Source of the DNA: an uncultured Eubacteriales bacterium
GTDB taxonomy: Bacteria; Bacillota; Clostridia; Oscillospirales; CAG-272
Assembly (NCBI GenBank): GCA_948467545.1
Contig: CAOKER010000019.1
Location: forward strand, 1-33,128
DNA length: 33,128 bases
Direction: 5' to 3'
Shown: positions 15,436-24,769 of the stretch, one piece after another
How positions within the stretch are numbered: the first letter of the stretch is position 1
How the letters are laid out: each line of letters opens with the position of its first letter
Notes under the pieces: generated by a model
Seen by the model: only the letters and a program-made list of their open reading frames with translations
Database searches by the model: none
Told to the model about the DNA's origin: nothing
Program-made: the position numbers and the translations under genes

Positions 15436-17858
15436 GCGGCTCCTATAAGCGTACCGATACAGATTACCAAAAAAGCGGCGAGCCAAGCGATAAGACATTG
15501 GCCGACTACGATACCGGCTGCCCACCCTCCGCCGAGCTCACGGCGGATCGACGCGACGGCGGCGACGCAGGGTGTGTACAGAAGACAGAATACAAGCAGC
15601 GCAAACGCGGACAGCGGTGAAATCAGGGCGGTAATCGCGGCGTCGCTTTCAAGCAGGACCGAAAGTGTTGAAACGACACTCTCCTTTGCCATAAATCCGG
15701 CAATGAGCGCGGTGACTATTCTCCAGTCGCCGAATCCGAGAGGAGCGAATATCGGGGCGATAAATCCGGCAATCGCGGCAAGAATACTTGCCTGAGATTC
15801 CTGTATGTAGTTGAAATGGAAATCGAAGGTTTGTAAAATCCAGATTACGATAGACGCAATAAATATGACCGTAAATGCTCTTTGCAGGAAATCCTTCGCC
15901 TTGTCCCACAGAAGTCTGAGAACATTTTTCATGCCGGGCATGCGGTAGTTCGGAAGTTCCATTACAAACGGTACTGCTTCCCCGCGAAACATTGTATTTT
16001 TCGACAGCATCGCTGCGAGAATGCCGACCAAAATACCTATAAAATACAGCGAAGCCATTACGAGACCGCTGTACTTCGGAAAGAAAGCCGCAGCGAAAAA
16101 TCCGTAAATCGGGAGTTTTGCCGTACAGCTCATAAAGGGTGTCAGCATTATTGTCATTTTACGGTCACGCTCTGACGGAAGCGTACGGCTGGACATAACG
16201 GCAGGCACAGTACATCCGAAGCCTATAAGCATGGGCACGATGCTTCTGCCGGACAGGCCGATTTTGCGGAGAAGTTTATCCATGACAAATGCAACGCGCG
16301 CCATATACCCGGAATCTTCGAGCAGGGAAAGGAAGAGAAAAAGTATTACTATGATCGGCACAAAGCTGAGTACGCTTCCCACACCTGAAAAAATACCGTC
16401 TATAATCAATGAATGAAGCACTTCATTGACATTTGCAGCGGCGAGCATACCGTCGATGAGTGCCGTAAGCCTTTCAATACCCTCTTCAAGCAGATTCTGA
16501 AGAAAAGCGCCTATGACATTGAATGTAAGGTGGAAGATAACCAGCATTATAGCTATGAACATCGGAATCGCGGTATACTTCCCTGTGAGCAGCTTATCAA
16601 TTTTGCGGCTTCGCTTATGTTCCTTGCTTTCTTTTGGTTTTACAACCGTTTTTAAGCACAGCTCCGATATAAAGGAAAATCTCATATCTGCAATTGCCGC
16701 CGCTCGGTCAAGTCCCCGTTCTGCCTCCATCTGCAGAATTATATGCTCTATCGTCTCTTTTTCGTTTTGCGTCAGCTTAAGCTTTTCCTCGATAAGTCTG
16801 TCGCCTTCTATTATCTTGCTTGCAGCAAAGCGGACGGGAATCTGTGCTTCATTTGCATGATCCTCGATCAGATGCATAATTCCGTGAATACATCTGTGGA
16901 CGGCTCCTCTGTCTCTTTTTCTGTTGCAAAAGTCCGTTCTTCCCGGTCTTTCACAGTATTGAGCTACATGCAGAGCGTGACTGACAAGCTCATCCACTCC
17001 TTCATTTTTTGCTGCGGAAATCGGAATTACCGGAATTCCGAGCATCTCCTCCATTTCATTTATGCGGACCGTGCCTCCGTTTCCACGCACCTCATCCATC
17101 ATATTCAGCGCAAGCACAATCGGAATATTAAGCTCCATAAGCTGAAGCGTGAGATACAGATTTCTTTCTATATTTGTCGCGTCAACGATATTTATAATGC
17201 CTGACGGCTTTTCGTTCAAAATAAAATTGCGCGATACGATTTCTTCGCTGCTGTACGGAGACAGAGAGTATATTCCCGGAAGATCTGTTACGTCCGCGTT
17301 AGAATGTCCTCGGATTGTTCCGCTTTTTCTGTCGACGGTAACTCCCGGAAAATTTCCCACATGCTGATTGGAGCCTGTAAGCTGGTTGAAGAGGGTTGTC
17401 TTGCCGCAGTTTTGGTTTCCCGCAAGCGCAAATGTCAGCTTCGTTCCTTTTGGAAGAGGATGTTCGTCGGCTCTGACGTGGTATTTTCCTCCTTCGCCAA
17501 GTCCGGGATGACCTTGAGCGGAGCTCGTGCGCGAACTGCCTGCATTTCTCACTGAATTTCCGCTTCCCGTATTTCTTCCCCTTGCTCTTGCGTTAGGAGA
17601 GTCGCCGTTCTGCACAGCATGCGCGTCATATTTCGTGACGTGTGAAATTTCAATCTTTTCGGCGTCGTCAAGACGGAGAGTGAGCTCGTAGCCGTGAATC
17701 ATAAGCTCCATCGGATCCCCCATCGGAGCGTATTTCATGAGAGTTATGAGAGTGCCCGGAATAACCCCCATATCCAGAAAGTGCTGTCTGAGCGGTCCGT
17801 CTCCTCCGACCGATTTTATGACCGCGGTGTTTCCTATCTCCAGTTCCTTAAGCGTCAT
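15432..17858 (-). CDS. feoB: Ferrous iron transport protein, FeoA-FeoB fusion
   Basis: Inner-membrane Fe(II) importer. The 808 residues comprise an N-terminal FeoA SH3-like domain (about 1-73), a low-complexity Gly/Ser/Arg/Asn linker (about 80-130), a G domain and a multi-helix membrane domain. G motifs: GNQNCGKT (147-154; Gln where most have Pro), the switch region VGNFPGVTVD, DLPG (192-195), and LALNMMDE as G4. The membrane part has the FeoB signature GFGCTVPAVMSSRTLPSERDRKM. GGAGGGG lies about 11 nt before the ATG. Fused FeoAB proteins are known in anaerobes. The next gene overlaps its stop, which implies translational coupling. Confidence 0.96.
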   Translation of the reverse strand: MTLKELEIGNTAVIKSVGGDGPLRQHFLDMGVIPGTLITLMKYAPMGDPMELMIHGYELTLRLDDAEKIEISHVTKYDAHAVQNGDSPNARARGRNTGSGNSVRNAGSSRTSSAQGHPGLGEGGKYHVRADEHPLPKGTKLTFALAGNQNCGKTTLFNQLTGSNQHVGNFPGVTVDRKSGTIRGHSNADVTDLPGIYSLSPYSSEEIVSRNFILNEKPSGIINIVDATNIERNLYLTLQLMELNIPIVLALNMMDEVRGNGGTVRINEMEEMLGIPVIPISAAKNEGVDELVSHALHVAQYCERPGRTDFCNRKRDRGAVHRCIHGIMHLIEDHANEAQIPVRFAASKIIEGDRLIEEKLKLTQNEKETIEHIILQMEAERGLDRAAAIADMRFSFISELCLKTVVKPKESKEHKRSRKIDKLLTGKYTAIPMFIAIMLVIFHLTFNVIGAFLQNLLEEGIERLTALIDGMLAAANVNEVLHSLIIDGIFSGVGSVLSFVPIIVILFLFLSLLEDSGYMARVAFVMDKLLRKIGLSGRSIVPMLIGFGCTVPAVMSSRTLPSERDRKMTIMLTPFMSCTAKLPIYGFFAAAFFPKYSGLVMASLYFIGILVGILAAMLSKNTMFRGEAVPFVMELPNYRMPGMKNVLRLLWDKAKDFLQRAFTVIFIASIVIWILQTFDFHFNYIQESQASILAAIAGFIAPIFAPLGFGDWRIVTALIAGFMAKESVVSTLSVLLESDAAITALISPLSAFALLVFCLLYTPCVAAVASIRRELGGGWAAGIVVGQCLIAWLAAFLVICIGTLIGAA

Positions 17859-18027
17859 AGCTATAACCGCCCCTCCGTACAGACTGATAGTTTCTCGGCA
17901 GACAGCGGAGCGCGGATAGTTTTAAGAAATGAACGACGGCATCATTATGCCGTCGGAAAAATGAAGAAAAAACTCCGGCGTCTGCTGTAATCAACATAAG
18001 CATACTTCAATTTTATTTATTTGTCAA
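17859..18027 (-). promoter_or_regulatory. feo promoter and leader hairpin
   Basis: Minus strand: -35 TTGACA (18022-18027), a 17-bp spacer and a TATGCT-like -10 near 17999-18004. Downstream, CGACGGC pairs with GCCGTCG (17934-17956) around a 9-nt loop. No convincing Fur or DtxR-type box was recognised, although iron control would be expected. Confidence 0.55.
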
Positions 18028-18186
18028 GAATTTATTCTTCATTTATATAAATATATGAAGAAATATGATCGCCTTCGATTGATTGGGATTTTGTGCAAAA
18101 TCGTTCCTGTCGCGTGTCTTGAGGCCGCGGATTTAACAATAATGAAACAAATATATGGAAAAGACGATAAAATGTCTATAATAGTC

Positions 18187-18278
18187 TTGAAATATTTAAT
18201 AAATTGTGTTATACTTATAATATTGAAAAAAGGCAAAATGGAGCCGGCTCCATTTTATTCTTTGGCTTGCCAAAGAAT
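18187..18278 (+). promoter_or_regulatory. opp operon promoter and double-hairpin leader
   Basis: -35 TTGAAA (18187-18192), 17-bp spacer, extended -10 TGT-TATACT (18210-18215). The leader then has two abutting palindromes: AAAATGGAGCC/GGCTCCATTTT (18235-18256, perfect) and ATTCTTTGG/CCAAAGAAT (18257-18278, perfect). The first is followed by TTTATTCTTT and resembles an attenuator. Some 100 nt separate them from the oppB start. Confidence 0.7.
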
Positions 18279-18381
18279 AATGAATACTATCGGCGAAGCA
18301 TCTTATCTTGGATTTCAGCGATGTGCCGTCGGGAGAAAGGCGCGGCGTCAGCCTTTTACAGAGCGGAAAGGTATGGTATTT

Positions 18382-19311
18382 ATGAACACAAAGACGCTTC
18401 TATATATTCTTAAACGTCTCGTTCTTGCGGTGCTAACTGTGTGGGTTGTTGTTACCGTTACGTTTTTCATCATGCGTGCGGTGCCCGGAGGTCCTTTTGC
18501 CTCGGAAAAGGCTATTACTCCTATGGCGCAGGCGCAGCTTGAGGCAAAATACGGACTTGATAAGTCTCTGCCGGAGCAGTATGTTACCTATATTCGTGAT
18601 ATTGTTACAAAATTTGATTTCGGTCCGTCGCTGAAACAGCGCGGAAGAAATGTTATAGATATAATTTCCGACGGTCTGAAAACGTCGGCGAAGCTCGGAG
18701 TTATCGCCGCGTTTACCGCGCTTATATTTGGAATCGTTTTGGGCGCTGTTGCCGCGCTGAGACGGAATAAGCTTATCGACAAGGTTATAATGGTTGTGAC
18801 GACTGCCTTTGTGTCGATGCCGTCGTTTATAATGGGTTCGCTTCTTCTTGTGGCATTTTCGATTAAGCTCCCTCTTTTTCCCGCCAACGGTTCCACCTCC
18901 GAGGGACTTGTACTTCCGATTATTACGCTGGCGCTTTATCCCATGGCGTATATCACGAGGCTGACAAGGTCGTCGATGCTCGATGTTCTCGGTCAGGATT
19001 ACATACGTACTGCAAGGGCAAAGGGCGTTTCGCCGGTTAAGATAATTTTCGGTCACGCTCTGAAAAATTCCCTGATCCCGGTTATCACGTACTTTGGACC
19101 GATGCTTGCGTACATCGTTACCGGCTCTCTTGTTGTAGAGCAGATATTTGCCGTTCCCGGCATCGGACGGGCATTCGTCAACAGCATAACCGGACGTGAC
19201 TACCCGCTGATTATGGGGACTACAATCGTGCTTTCGACGCTCGTTGTTATCATGACGTTGGTGAGCGATATACTGTATAAAGTAATCGATCCGCGTATCA
19301 CGCTTGAGTAA
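18382..19311 (+). CDS. oppB: Oligopeptide ABC transporter permease OppB
   Basis: One of two membrane subunits that form the peptide channel. The 309 residues have six hydrophobic helices. The first starts at LVLAVLTVWVVVTVTFFIMRAVPGGPF, the classic OppB/DppB N-terminus. The EAA loop DYIRTARAKGVSPVKIIFGHALKNSLIPV (about 208-236) contacts the ATPases. The open frame continues 109 codons upstream, but that part overlaps the promoter and hairpins and resembles no protein. ATG 18382 has GAAAGG at the right distance. First gene of oppBCDFA. Confidence 0.96.
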   Translation: MNTKTLLYILKRLVLAVLTVWVVVTVTFFIMRAVPGGPFASEKAITPMAQAQLEAKYGLDKSLPEQYVTYIRDIVTKFDFGPSLKQRGRNVIDIISDGLKTSAKLGVIAAFTALIFGIVLGAVAALRRNKLIDKVIMVVTTAFVSMPSFIMGSLLLVAFSIKLPLFPANGSTSEGLVLPIITLALYPMAYITRLTRSSMLDVLGQDYIRTARAKGVSPVKIIFGHALKNSLIPVITYFGPMLAYIVTGSLVVEQIFAVPGIGRAFVNSITGRDYPLIMGTTIVLSTLVVIMTLVSDILYKVIDPRITLE

Positions 19312-19326
19312 GGAGGAGCTTTGCAG

Positions 19327-20385
19327 ATGAAAAAAATGCCTTTCAGTATGCACGTGGACGTCGACAAGTTTCTTCCAGCGACCGACGCCGAAAAAGAATA
19401 CTTGGTTCAGATGCGCCCCTCCTCGACCTTCTTTAAAGACGGAGTGAGGCGTTTGCTTAAGAATAAGGTCGCGACGATAAGCTTTTTTGTGGTCGTGATT
19501 ATCGCGCTTGTATCTATATTCCTTCCGATGTTCTGGCCGTACTCTTATGACGCCATGCTCGGAAACGTACCGGGCGCTCCGATGGATTCGTCGTATAACA
19601 ATCTTGCTCCGTTCGAGTACGGTGCGACCGAGCAGGCGAGGATCGAAGCGGGAGAAAGTGTTTTTCCACATGTTTTCGGGACCGACGCCGCCGGGCGGGA
19701 CTATTTTATAAGGGTGGTATACGGCACCAGAATCTCGCTTGCGGTTGGCTTTTTCGCAAGTATCATAGTGCTTGTCATCGGTGTGACTATCGGCTCTATA
19801 GCCGGATATTTCGGCGGCAAGGTTGATCTGATTATCATGCGTATCGTCGACATCATATACTCGCTGCCTGATATGCTTATGGTAATACTTTTGGCGGCGG
19901 TTCTGCGGGATGCGCTCGACGGAAAGCTTGACGGCACGGTATTCGGCAGAATCGGAAGCAATATTATAAGCCTGTTTCTCGTTTTCGCGATTCTTTACTG
20001 GGTGTCGATGTCAAGACTTCTTCGCGGACAGATACTGTCTCTGCGCGAGCAGGAATACGTGCTTGCCTCCGAGGCTGCGGGCGCTAAGGGAGGATGGATC
20101 ATCCGGCGTCATCTTATACCTAACTGCATAAGCGTGGTTATAATATCTACGGCTCTGCAGATTCCCAATGCGATATTTACCGAAAGCTATCTTTCGTTTT
20201 TGGGACTTGGCGTAAACGCACCGATGCCGTCTCTCGGTTCACTTGCGTCTGACGCGCTCAACGGAATTACATCATATCCTTACCGTCTCGTTATACCTGC
20301 GGTTGTAATTTCCCTTATAGTTTTGTCGCTCAATTTGTTCGGCGACGGTCTGCGCGACGCGTTTGACCCCAAGCTCAACGGCTGA
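19327..20385 (+). CDS. oppC: Oligopeptide ABC transporter permease OppC
   Basis: Second channel subunit, 352 residues, with an N-terminal cytoplasmic stretch of about 50 residues as usual for OppC. It has FFVVVIIALVSIFLPMFWPY as first helix, HVFGTDAAGRDYFIRVVYGTRISLAVG after it, and the EAA loop EYVLASEAAGAKGGWIIRRHLIPN. AGGAGG lies 10 nt before the ATG at 19327; an in-frame TTG at 19321 is too close to it. The gap to oppB is 15 nt. Confidence 0.96.
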   Translation: MKKMPFSMHVDVDKFLPATDAEKEYLVQMRPSSTFFKDGVRRLLKNKVATISFFVVVIIALVSIFLPMFWPYSYDAMLGNVPGAPMDSSYNNLAPFEYGATEQARIEAGESVFPHVFGTDAAGRDYFIRVVYGTRISLAVGFFASIIVLVIGVTIGSIAGYFGGKVDLIIMRIVDIIYSLPDMLMVILLAAVLRDALDGKLDGTVFGRIGSNIISLFLVFAILYWVSMSRLLRGQILSLREQEYVLASEAAGAKGGWIIRRHLIPNCISVVIISTALQIPNAIFTESYLSFLGLGVNAPMPSLGSLASDALNGITSYPYRLVIPAVVISLIVLSLNLFGDGLRDAFDPKLNG

Positions 20386-20490
20386 CGGCAACAGATTTAT
20401 GAGACCTTAAAGACCGAAAATATAAAATAGTTTTCCGCCGATTAATCGGCTGCGGCCGGCGGCGGGAAATTCTGAAACCGGAGAGTTTTT

Positions 20491-21501
20491 ATGGCACTAC
20501 TTGAAGTAAAGGATTTGCACACCTCTTTTTTTACCGACGCCGGAGAGGTCAGGGCAGTAAACGGCGTATCGTTCACTTTGGACAGGGGCCGCGTTCTCGG
20601 AATCGTGGGAGAGTCGGGTTCCGGAAAGTCGGTTACCGCATATTCGATTATGCAGATATTGGCGTCAACCGGAAAGATTGTTTCGGGTTCCGTCAAATTT
20701 GACGGAGAAGAGCTTGTGGGAGCCGGCGAGAAGGTGATGAAAAATATCCGCGGAAACAAAATTTCCATAATATTTCAAGATCCGATGACGTCACTCAATC
20801 CCACATATACTATAGGAAAACAGCTCATGGAGGCTATTCTTCTCCATACCGACCGTAACAAAAAGGAGGCGTACGACCGCGCGGTGGATATGCTTCGTCT
20901 TGTTAATGTAAACGAGCCGGAAAAGCGTATGAAGCAGTATCCTTTCGAATTTTCGGGCGGTATGAGACAGCGCGTTATGATTGCGATGGCGCTGGCGTGC
21001 GAGCCGGATATTTTGATTGCGGATGAGCCCTCTACGGCGCTGGATGTTACCATTCAAGCGCAGATTCTCGACCTTATGCGTGATTTGCAGAAGGAGCTCG
21101 GAATGGCAATAATTATGATTACTCACGATTTGGGCGTCGTGGCGCAGATGTGCGACGAGGTCATAGTTATGTATGCCGGTTCTATATGTGAGCAGGGAAC
21201 GGCAGACGAGATATTTTATAATCCTCGTCATGAGTACACAAAGGGACTTTTGAATTCAATTCCGACGGCGGATACCGCGGGAAAGAAGCTGCAGCCGATT
21301 ACCGGCACGCCTATCGACCTTCTCAATATGCCGGCAGGTTGTCCGTTTGCTCCCAGATGCGGCGCGGCCATGAAGATTTGCCTTGAGCAGAGGGCGGAGC
21401 GAATGCAGATTAACGACGATCACATGGCGGGCTGCTGGATGAACGTTAAGCGCGGGATCGAGGACGGCTCGATTGTGCTGTCAGAGCCTGAAAACGAATG
21501 A
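20491..21501 (+). CDS. oppD: Oligopeptide ABC transporter ATP-binding protein OppD
   Basis: ATPase subunit powering peptide import. The 336 residues show Walker A GESGSGKS (about 39-46), Q-loop FQDPMTSLNP, signature FSGGMRQR, Walker B ILIADEPSTALD and the switch His in ITHDLGVVAQ. The C-terminal oligopeptide-transporter domain has the CPFAPRC...C...C cluster, which binds a [4Fe-4S] centre in some OppD/DppD proteins. GGAG lies upstream of the ATG. A short palindrome (GCCGATTAATCGGC) lies in the 105-nt gap after oppC. Confidence 0.96.
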   Translation: MALLEVKDLHTSFFTDAGEVRAVNGVSFTLDRGRVLGIVGESGSGKSVTAYSIMQILASTGKIVSGSVKFDGEELVGAGEKVMKNIRGNKISIIFQDPMTSLNPTYTIGKQLMEAILLHTDRNKKEAYDRAVDMLRLVNVNEPEKRMKQYPFEFSGGMRQRVMIAMALACEPDILIADEPSTALDVTIQAQILDLMRDLQKELGMAIIMITHDLGVVAQMCDEVIVMYAGSICEQGTADEIFYNPRHEYTKGLLNSIPTADTAGKKLQPITGTPIDLLNMPAGCPFAPRCGAAMKICLEQRAERMQINDDHMAGCWMNVKRGIEDGSIVLSEPENE

Positions 21502-21569
21502 CTTCCGAGATATACGGCGTTTCGCACCGTAATTTTCAGATATTCCAAAGAAAGGCATGGAAGATATAG

Positions 21570-22562
21570 ATGAGCGAAGCAAATATAAATGATCGTCCTC
21601 TGATTGAAATCAAAAATTTAAAACAATATTTTAATATAAATATGGGAATGTTCCGCTCAAAGCCGCTTAAAGCGGTTGACGACGTATCGTTCACTATAAA
21701 TAAGAAAGAAACCCTGGGACTTGTCGGCGAGTCGGGCTGCGGAAAAACGACTGTCGGCAGGACGATTCTTCACCTATATAAACCGACTGCCGGAGAGGTT
21801 TTTTACGACGGAAGACTTATAAAAACCAAAGCTGATATAAAGGAATTCCGCAAAAAGGCGACCATGGTTTTTCAAGATCCGTATTCGTCGCTGAATCCGC
21901 GTATGACCGTTTCGGATATTATCGGCGAGCCGCTCGACATTCACAGGATGTATTCCGGAAAAAAGGAAAGAGAAGAAAAAATTCTTGAGCTTATGGGGCG
22001 TGTGGGCCTTAACAGTGAGCACGCGTCAAGATATGCTCATGAGTTTTCCGGAGGTCAGCGTCAGAGAATCGGTATCGCAAGAGCGCTTGCGGTGAATCCG
22101 GATTTTATCGTATGCGACGAGCCTGTTTCGGCTCTCGACGTGTCGATTCAGGCTCAGGTTATCAATATGTTCGATGAGCTTCAGGAGATGCTTGGACTGA
22201 CATATCTTTTCATTGCCCACGACCTTTTGGTTGTGCGGCATATAAGCGACCGCATTGCCGTAATGTATCTGGGCAAAATAGTCGAGCTGGCGAGCGCGGA
22301 CGAGGTGTACGGAAGACCGCTTCATCCGTATTCCAAATCGCTTATCTCTGCTGTGCCGGTACCCGATCCCAAAAAGGCGAGGGCGAACGAGAGAATAATT
22401 CTTAAAGGAGATATTCCAAGCCCGCTTAACGCGCCGTCCGGATGCCCGTTCCGAACAAGGTGCCAGTATGCGGCGGAGCAGTGCGCTCAGTCGATGCCCG
22501 ATTTTAAGGAAATTGAAAAGGGGCACTTTGTCGCTTGCCACAGAGTTGAACAGATTAACTGA
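21570..22562 (+). CDS. oppF: Oligopeptide ABC transporter ATP-binding protein OppF
   Basis: Partner ATPase of OppD, 330 residues. Walker A GESGCGKT (about 53-60), FQDPYSSLNPR, signature FSGGQRQRIGIARAL, Walker B FIVCDEPVSALDVSIQAQ, switch IAHDLLVVRHI. The C-terminal cluster is CPFRTRCQYA..QC. The reading-frame start MSEANINDRPLIEIKNLKQYF fits the family, with GAAAGGCA about 16 nt upstream. The pair OppD/OppF is unequal in sequence, as usual. Confidence 0.96.
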   Translation: MSEANINDRPLIEIKNLKQYFNINMGMFRSKPLKAVDDVSFTINKKETLGLVGESGCGKTTVGRTILHLYKPTAGEVFYDGRLIKTKADIKEFRKKATMVFQDPYSSLNPRMTVSDIIGEPLDIHRMYSGKKEREEKILELMGRVGLNSEHASRYAHEFSGGQRQRIGIARALAVNPDFIVCDEPVSALDVSIQAQVINMFDELQEMLGLTYLFIAHDLLVVRHISDRIAVMYLGKIVELASADEVYGRPLHPYSKSLISAVPVPDPKKARANERIILKGDIPSPLNAPSGCPFRTRCQYAAEQCAQSMPDFKEIEKGHFVACHRVEQIN

Positions 22563-22649
22563 CGGCGTGCATGAATACTATGCCATCATATGTCCGGTGC
22601 GGATATTTGCCGGCCATTTGAAATAAATTATATTTTGAAAGGATTCGTT

Positions 22650-24509
22650 ATGAAGAAGAAAATTGCTTTTTTGCTTGCGGCGGTTATGACTCTTTCGCTT
22701 GCGGCATGCAGCGGCGGGAAGGAACCTACCGGGGGCAGCGAAAACAGTCTTTCGGTTTGTCTGGCTTCCGAGCCCGACACAATTGATCCCGCTCTCAACT
22801 CCGCTGTTGACGGCGCTACAATGCTTGCGCATCTGTTCTCCGGACTTGCAAAGTGGAGTCAGGATAAGGACGGCAATCTACAAATTGTGGCTGACGCCGC
22901 AACTGAGCTTGTCGAAGGCGTTGCAAACAACGATGGAACCGTCACTTACACCTATACTCTCAGAGATAATCTGAAATGGTCAGACGGCAAGACGGTTACG
23001 GCGGGAGACTTTGTATTCGCGTGGAACCGCGCGGCTTCATTTGAGCTTGCCGCAGATTACTGCTACATGTTTGAAAACATAAAGGGATACGCTGAAATGT
23101 GGGAAACCAAGCCTGTTTTGGACGATAACGGTCAGCCGAAGGTTGACGAAGAGGGCAATGAGGTTGTAGAGGCCGCGAATCCCGACGCAAAGCTTGCGGT
23201 CGAAGCTAAAGATGACAAGACGCTTGTTGTTACTCTGACAAACGAGGTTTCTTACTGGAACGAGCTGCTTGCTTTCCCGACCTATTATCCGGTACGCGAG
23301 GATATTGTTTCGGATGAATCGTGGGCTACTTCTCCCGACAAATACATCTGCAACGGTCCTTATACCATGACGGCATGGGATCACAACAGTGTTATAACTC
23401 TCAAGAAGAACGAAAACTATGTTGACGCCGACTCTGTCACTATGGATGAGCTTAAGTTCTATCTTTCAGACGATCAGAACAATATGCTCTCAAATTTCCG
23501 CAACGGTACATGGCAGCTTATCGACGACGTTCCCACAAATGAGATAGAGAACCTTAAGACAAGCAATCCTGACGAGTTTAAGGTCGTCGGACAAATCGGA
23601 ACCTATTACACCTGCTGGAACATTAACGAGGCAATTCTGCCCGCAGACAGTACGCTTACAGGAGCCGAGGCTGAGGTCGCAAAGGCGGAAATCCGCAGAG
23701 CTATCACCCTCCTGTTCGACCGCAATTATATTGTAGAGAAGATTACTCAAGCCGGTCAGCTTCCCGCTTCTTCCTTTGTCGCGATGGGAATGACGAATCC
23801 GGACGGAACGGAGTTCTATGAAACCGCAGGTCACAACGACGGATTTAACGGCTATTACAATGTTTCGGCCGACGCTTTTACAGACAATTTCAATTCTGCG
23901 GTTGAAACTCTGAAGAAATACTACAACTATGACGGAGAAAAGTTCACCAATTTCCCGACACTTACCTATCTGTATAATACTGGTGAGGCTCACAAAGCGA
24001 TCGGCGAATATCTCCAGTCAGCTCTTGCGGCCGTCGGTATTACAATCAATCTTGAAAATCAGGAGTGGAATACATTCCTCAACACGCGTAAAAACGGAGA
24101 TTATTCGATAGCGCGCAACGGATGGCTTGCGGATTACAACGATCCTATCTGCTTCCTTGACATGTGGACTACCGCCTCCGGAAATAACGACGTTCAGTTC
24201 GGAAAGGGCGAGCACGCCGCTCTGAAGCTTTATGATCTTGATCTTACAGCTCAGGGTTACGATATTAAGGTTACAGACGGAACATGGGCCGAGACATATG
24301 ATGTTCTTATCTCTGCAATCAAGTCCTGCTCTGATACGAACATACGTTATGAGCTTATGCATATAGCTGAGGATATGCTTATGGATACAGGCTGCATCAT
24401 ACCGCTGTATTTCTATACCGATATTTATATGATAAGTAAAAACGTTGAAGGCTTCTACTCGAATCCTCTCGGATACAAGTACTTCATGAATTGTACTATT
24501 GCTAAATAA
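22650..24509 (+). CDS. oppA: Oligopeptide-binding lipoprotein OppA
   Basis: Extracellular peptide-binding protein of the SBP_bac_5 family that delivers peptides to OppBC. The 619 residues start with a lipoprotein signal, MKKKIAFLLAAVMTLSLAAC, lipobox LAAC with Cys20 as the lipid-anchored residue. Family features include SLSVCLASEPDTIDPALNSAVDGATMLAHLF near the N-terminus, YTYTLRDNLKWSDGKTVTAGDFVFAWNRA, and a C-terminal NGWLADYNDPICFLDMW. The frame opens 20 codons earlier, but ATG 22650 has GAAAGGA and begins the signal peptide. It follows oppF by 87 nt and is closed by a terminator, so it is likely the last and most translated gene. Confidence 0.97.
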   Translation: MKKKIAFLLAAVMTLSLAACSGGKEPTGGSENSLSVCLASEPDTIDPALNSAVDGATMLAHLFSGLAKWSQDKDGNLQIVADAATELVEGVANNDGTVTYTYTLRDNLKWSDGKTVTAGDFVFAWNRAASFELAADYCYMFENIKGYAEMWETKPVLDDNGQPKVDEEGNEVVEAANPDAKLAVEAKDDKTLVVTLTNEVSYWNELLAFPTYYPVREDIVSDESWATSPDKYICNGPYTMTAWDHNSVITLKKNENYVDADSVTMDELKFYLSDDQNNMLSNFRNGTWQLIDDVPTNEIENLKTSNPDEFKVVGQIGTYYTCWNINEAILPADSTLTGAEAEVAKAEIRRAITLLFDRNYIVEKITQAGQLPASSFVAMGMTNPDGTEFYETAGHNDGFNGYYNVSADAFTDNFNSAVETLKKYYNYDGEKFTNFPTLTYLYNTGEAHKAIGEYLQSALAAVGITINLENQEWNTFLNTRKNGDYSIARNGWLADYNDPICFLDMWTTASGNNDVQFGKGEHAALKLYDLDLTAQGYDIKVTDGTWAETYDVLISAIKSCSDTNIRYELMHIAEDMLMDTGCIIPLYFYTDIYMISKNVEGFYSNPLGYKYFMNCTIAK

Positions 24510-24533
24510 GACAACTATATCGGCATATATGCC

Positions 24534-24566
24534 AAAAGCCTGAAGTATAATGCTTCGGGCTTTATT
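24534..24566 (+). terminator. Intrinsic terminator of the opp operon
   Basis: AAGCCTGAAG pairs with CTTCGGGCTT (one T-G pair) around TATAATG, followed by TATTATTTG. Its core matches the terminator at 3707-3759. A GGCATATATGCC palindrome lies directly before it. Confidence 0.85.
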
Positions 24567-24627
24567 ATTTGTGATTTTTGACGAAAAATGAGCAAATATA
24601 GTTTTAAAAATAAAAGCGCGCAGGTAC

Positions 24628-24656
24628 TGGAAATTTGAGCGTAAATGTGTTACAAT
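24628..24656 (+). promoter_or_regulatory. Promoter of the ABC-2 exporter operon
   Basis: -35 TGGAAA (24628-24633), 17-bp spacer, extended -10 TGT-TACAAT (24651-24656). The palindrome of the leader element starts at 24659, at or just before the predicted start site, as for the uvrB promoter. Confidence 0.6.
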
Positions 24657-24658
24657 AC

Positions 24659-24740
24659 GTTAAAGCCTACAGCTTTAACGAGCAAGTTTCGTTTCGCCGT
24701 CAGCGGACGGCGATTTTGCGGAGCAAAATCACGAAACATT
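24659..24740 (+). ncRNA. Leader RNA element, copy C (best-preserved three-helix copy)
   Basis: Starts with a hairpin GTTAAAGC/GCTTTAAC (24659-24679). Then a three-way junction: outer helix GTTTCGT (24686-24692) with ACGAAAC (24731-24737); second helix CGCCGTC (24695-24701) with GACGGCG (24706-24712) around AGCG; third helix ATTTTGC (24713-24719) with GCAAAAT (24723-24729) around GGA. All three helices are perfect. Same strand as the exporter operon at 24848. Related copies are B (uvrB) and A, E, E2 (tRNA-Leu). Confidence 0.65.
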
Positions 24741-24769
24741 GCGGTATGCCGAAAACAATAGAAACAGAA

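Noticed and set aside
17934..18004. Fur box upstream of feoAB
   Set aside because: The leader hairpin loop contains ATAATGAT, but no 19-bp Fur-like inverted repeat could be aligned.
18055..18381. 109-codon N-terminal extension of OppB
   Set aside because: It covers the promoter and two hairpins and resembles no protein; the OppB family begins at 18382, which has its own ribosome binding site.
18433..19671. 412-codon open frame antisense to oppB and oppC
   Set aside because: It is very rich in Arg, His, Asn and Lys, has no domain or start signal, and lies exactly opposite two well-conserved permease genes; a codon-bias shadow.
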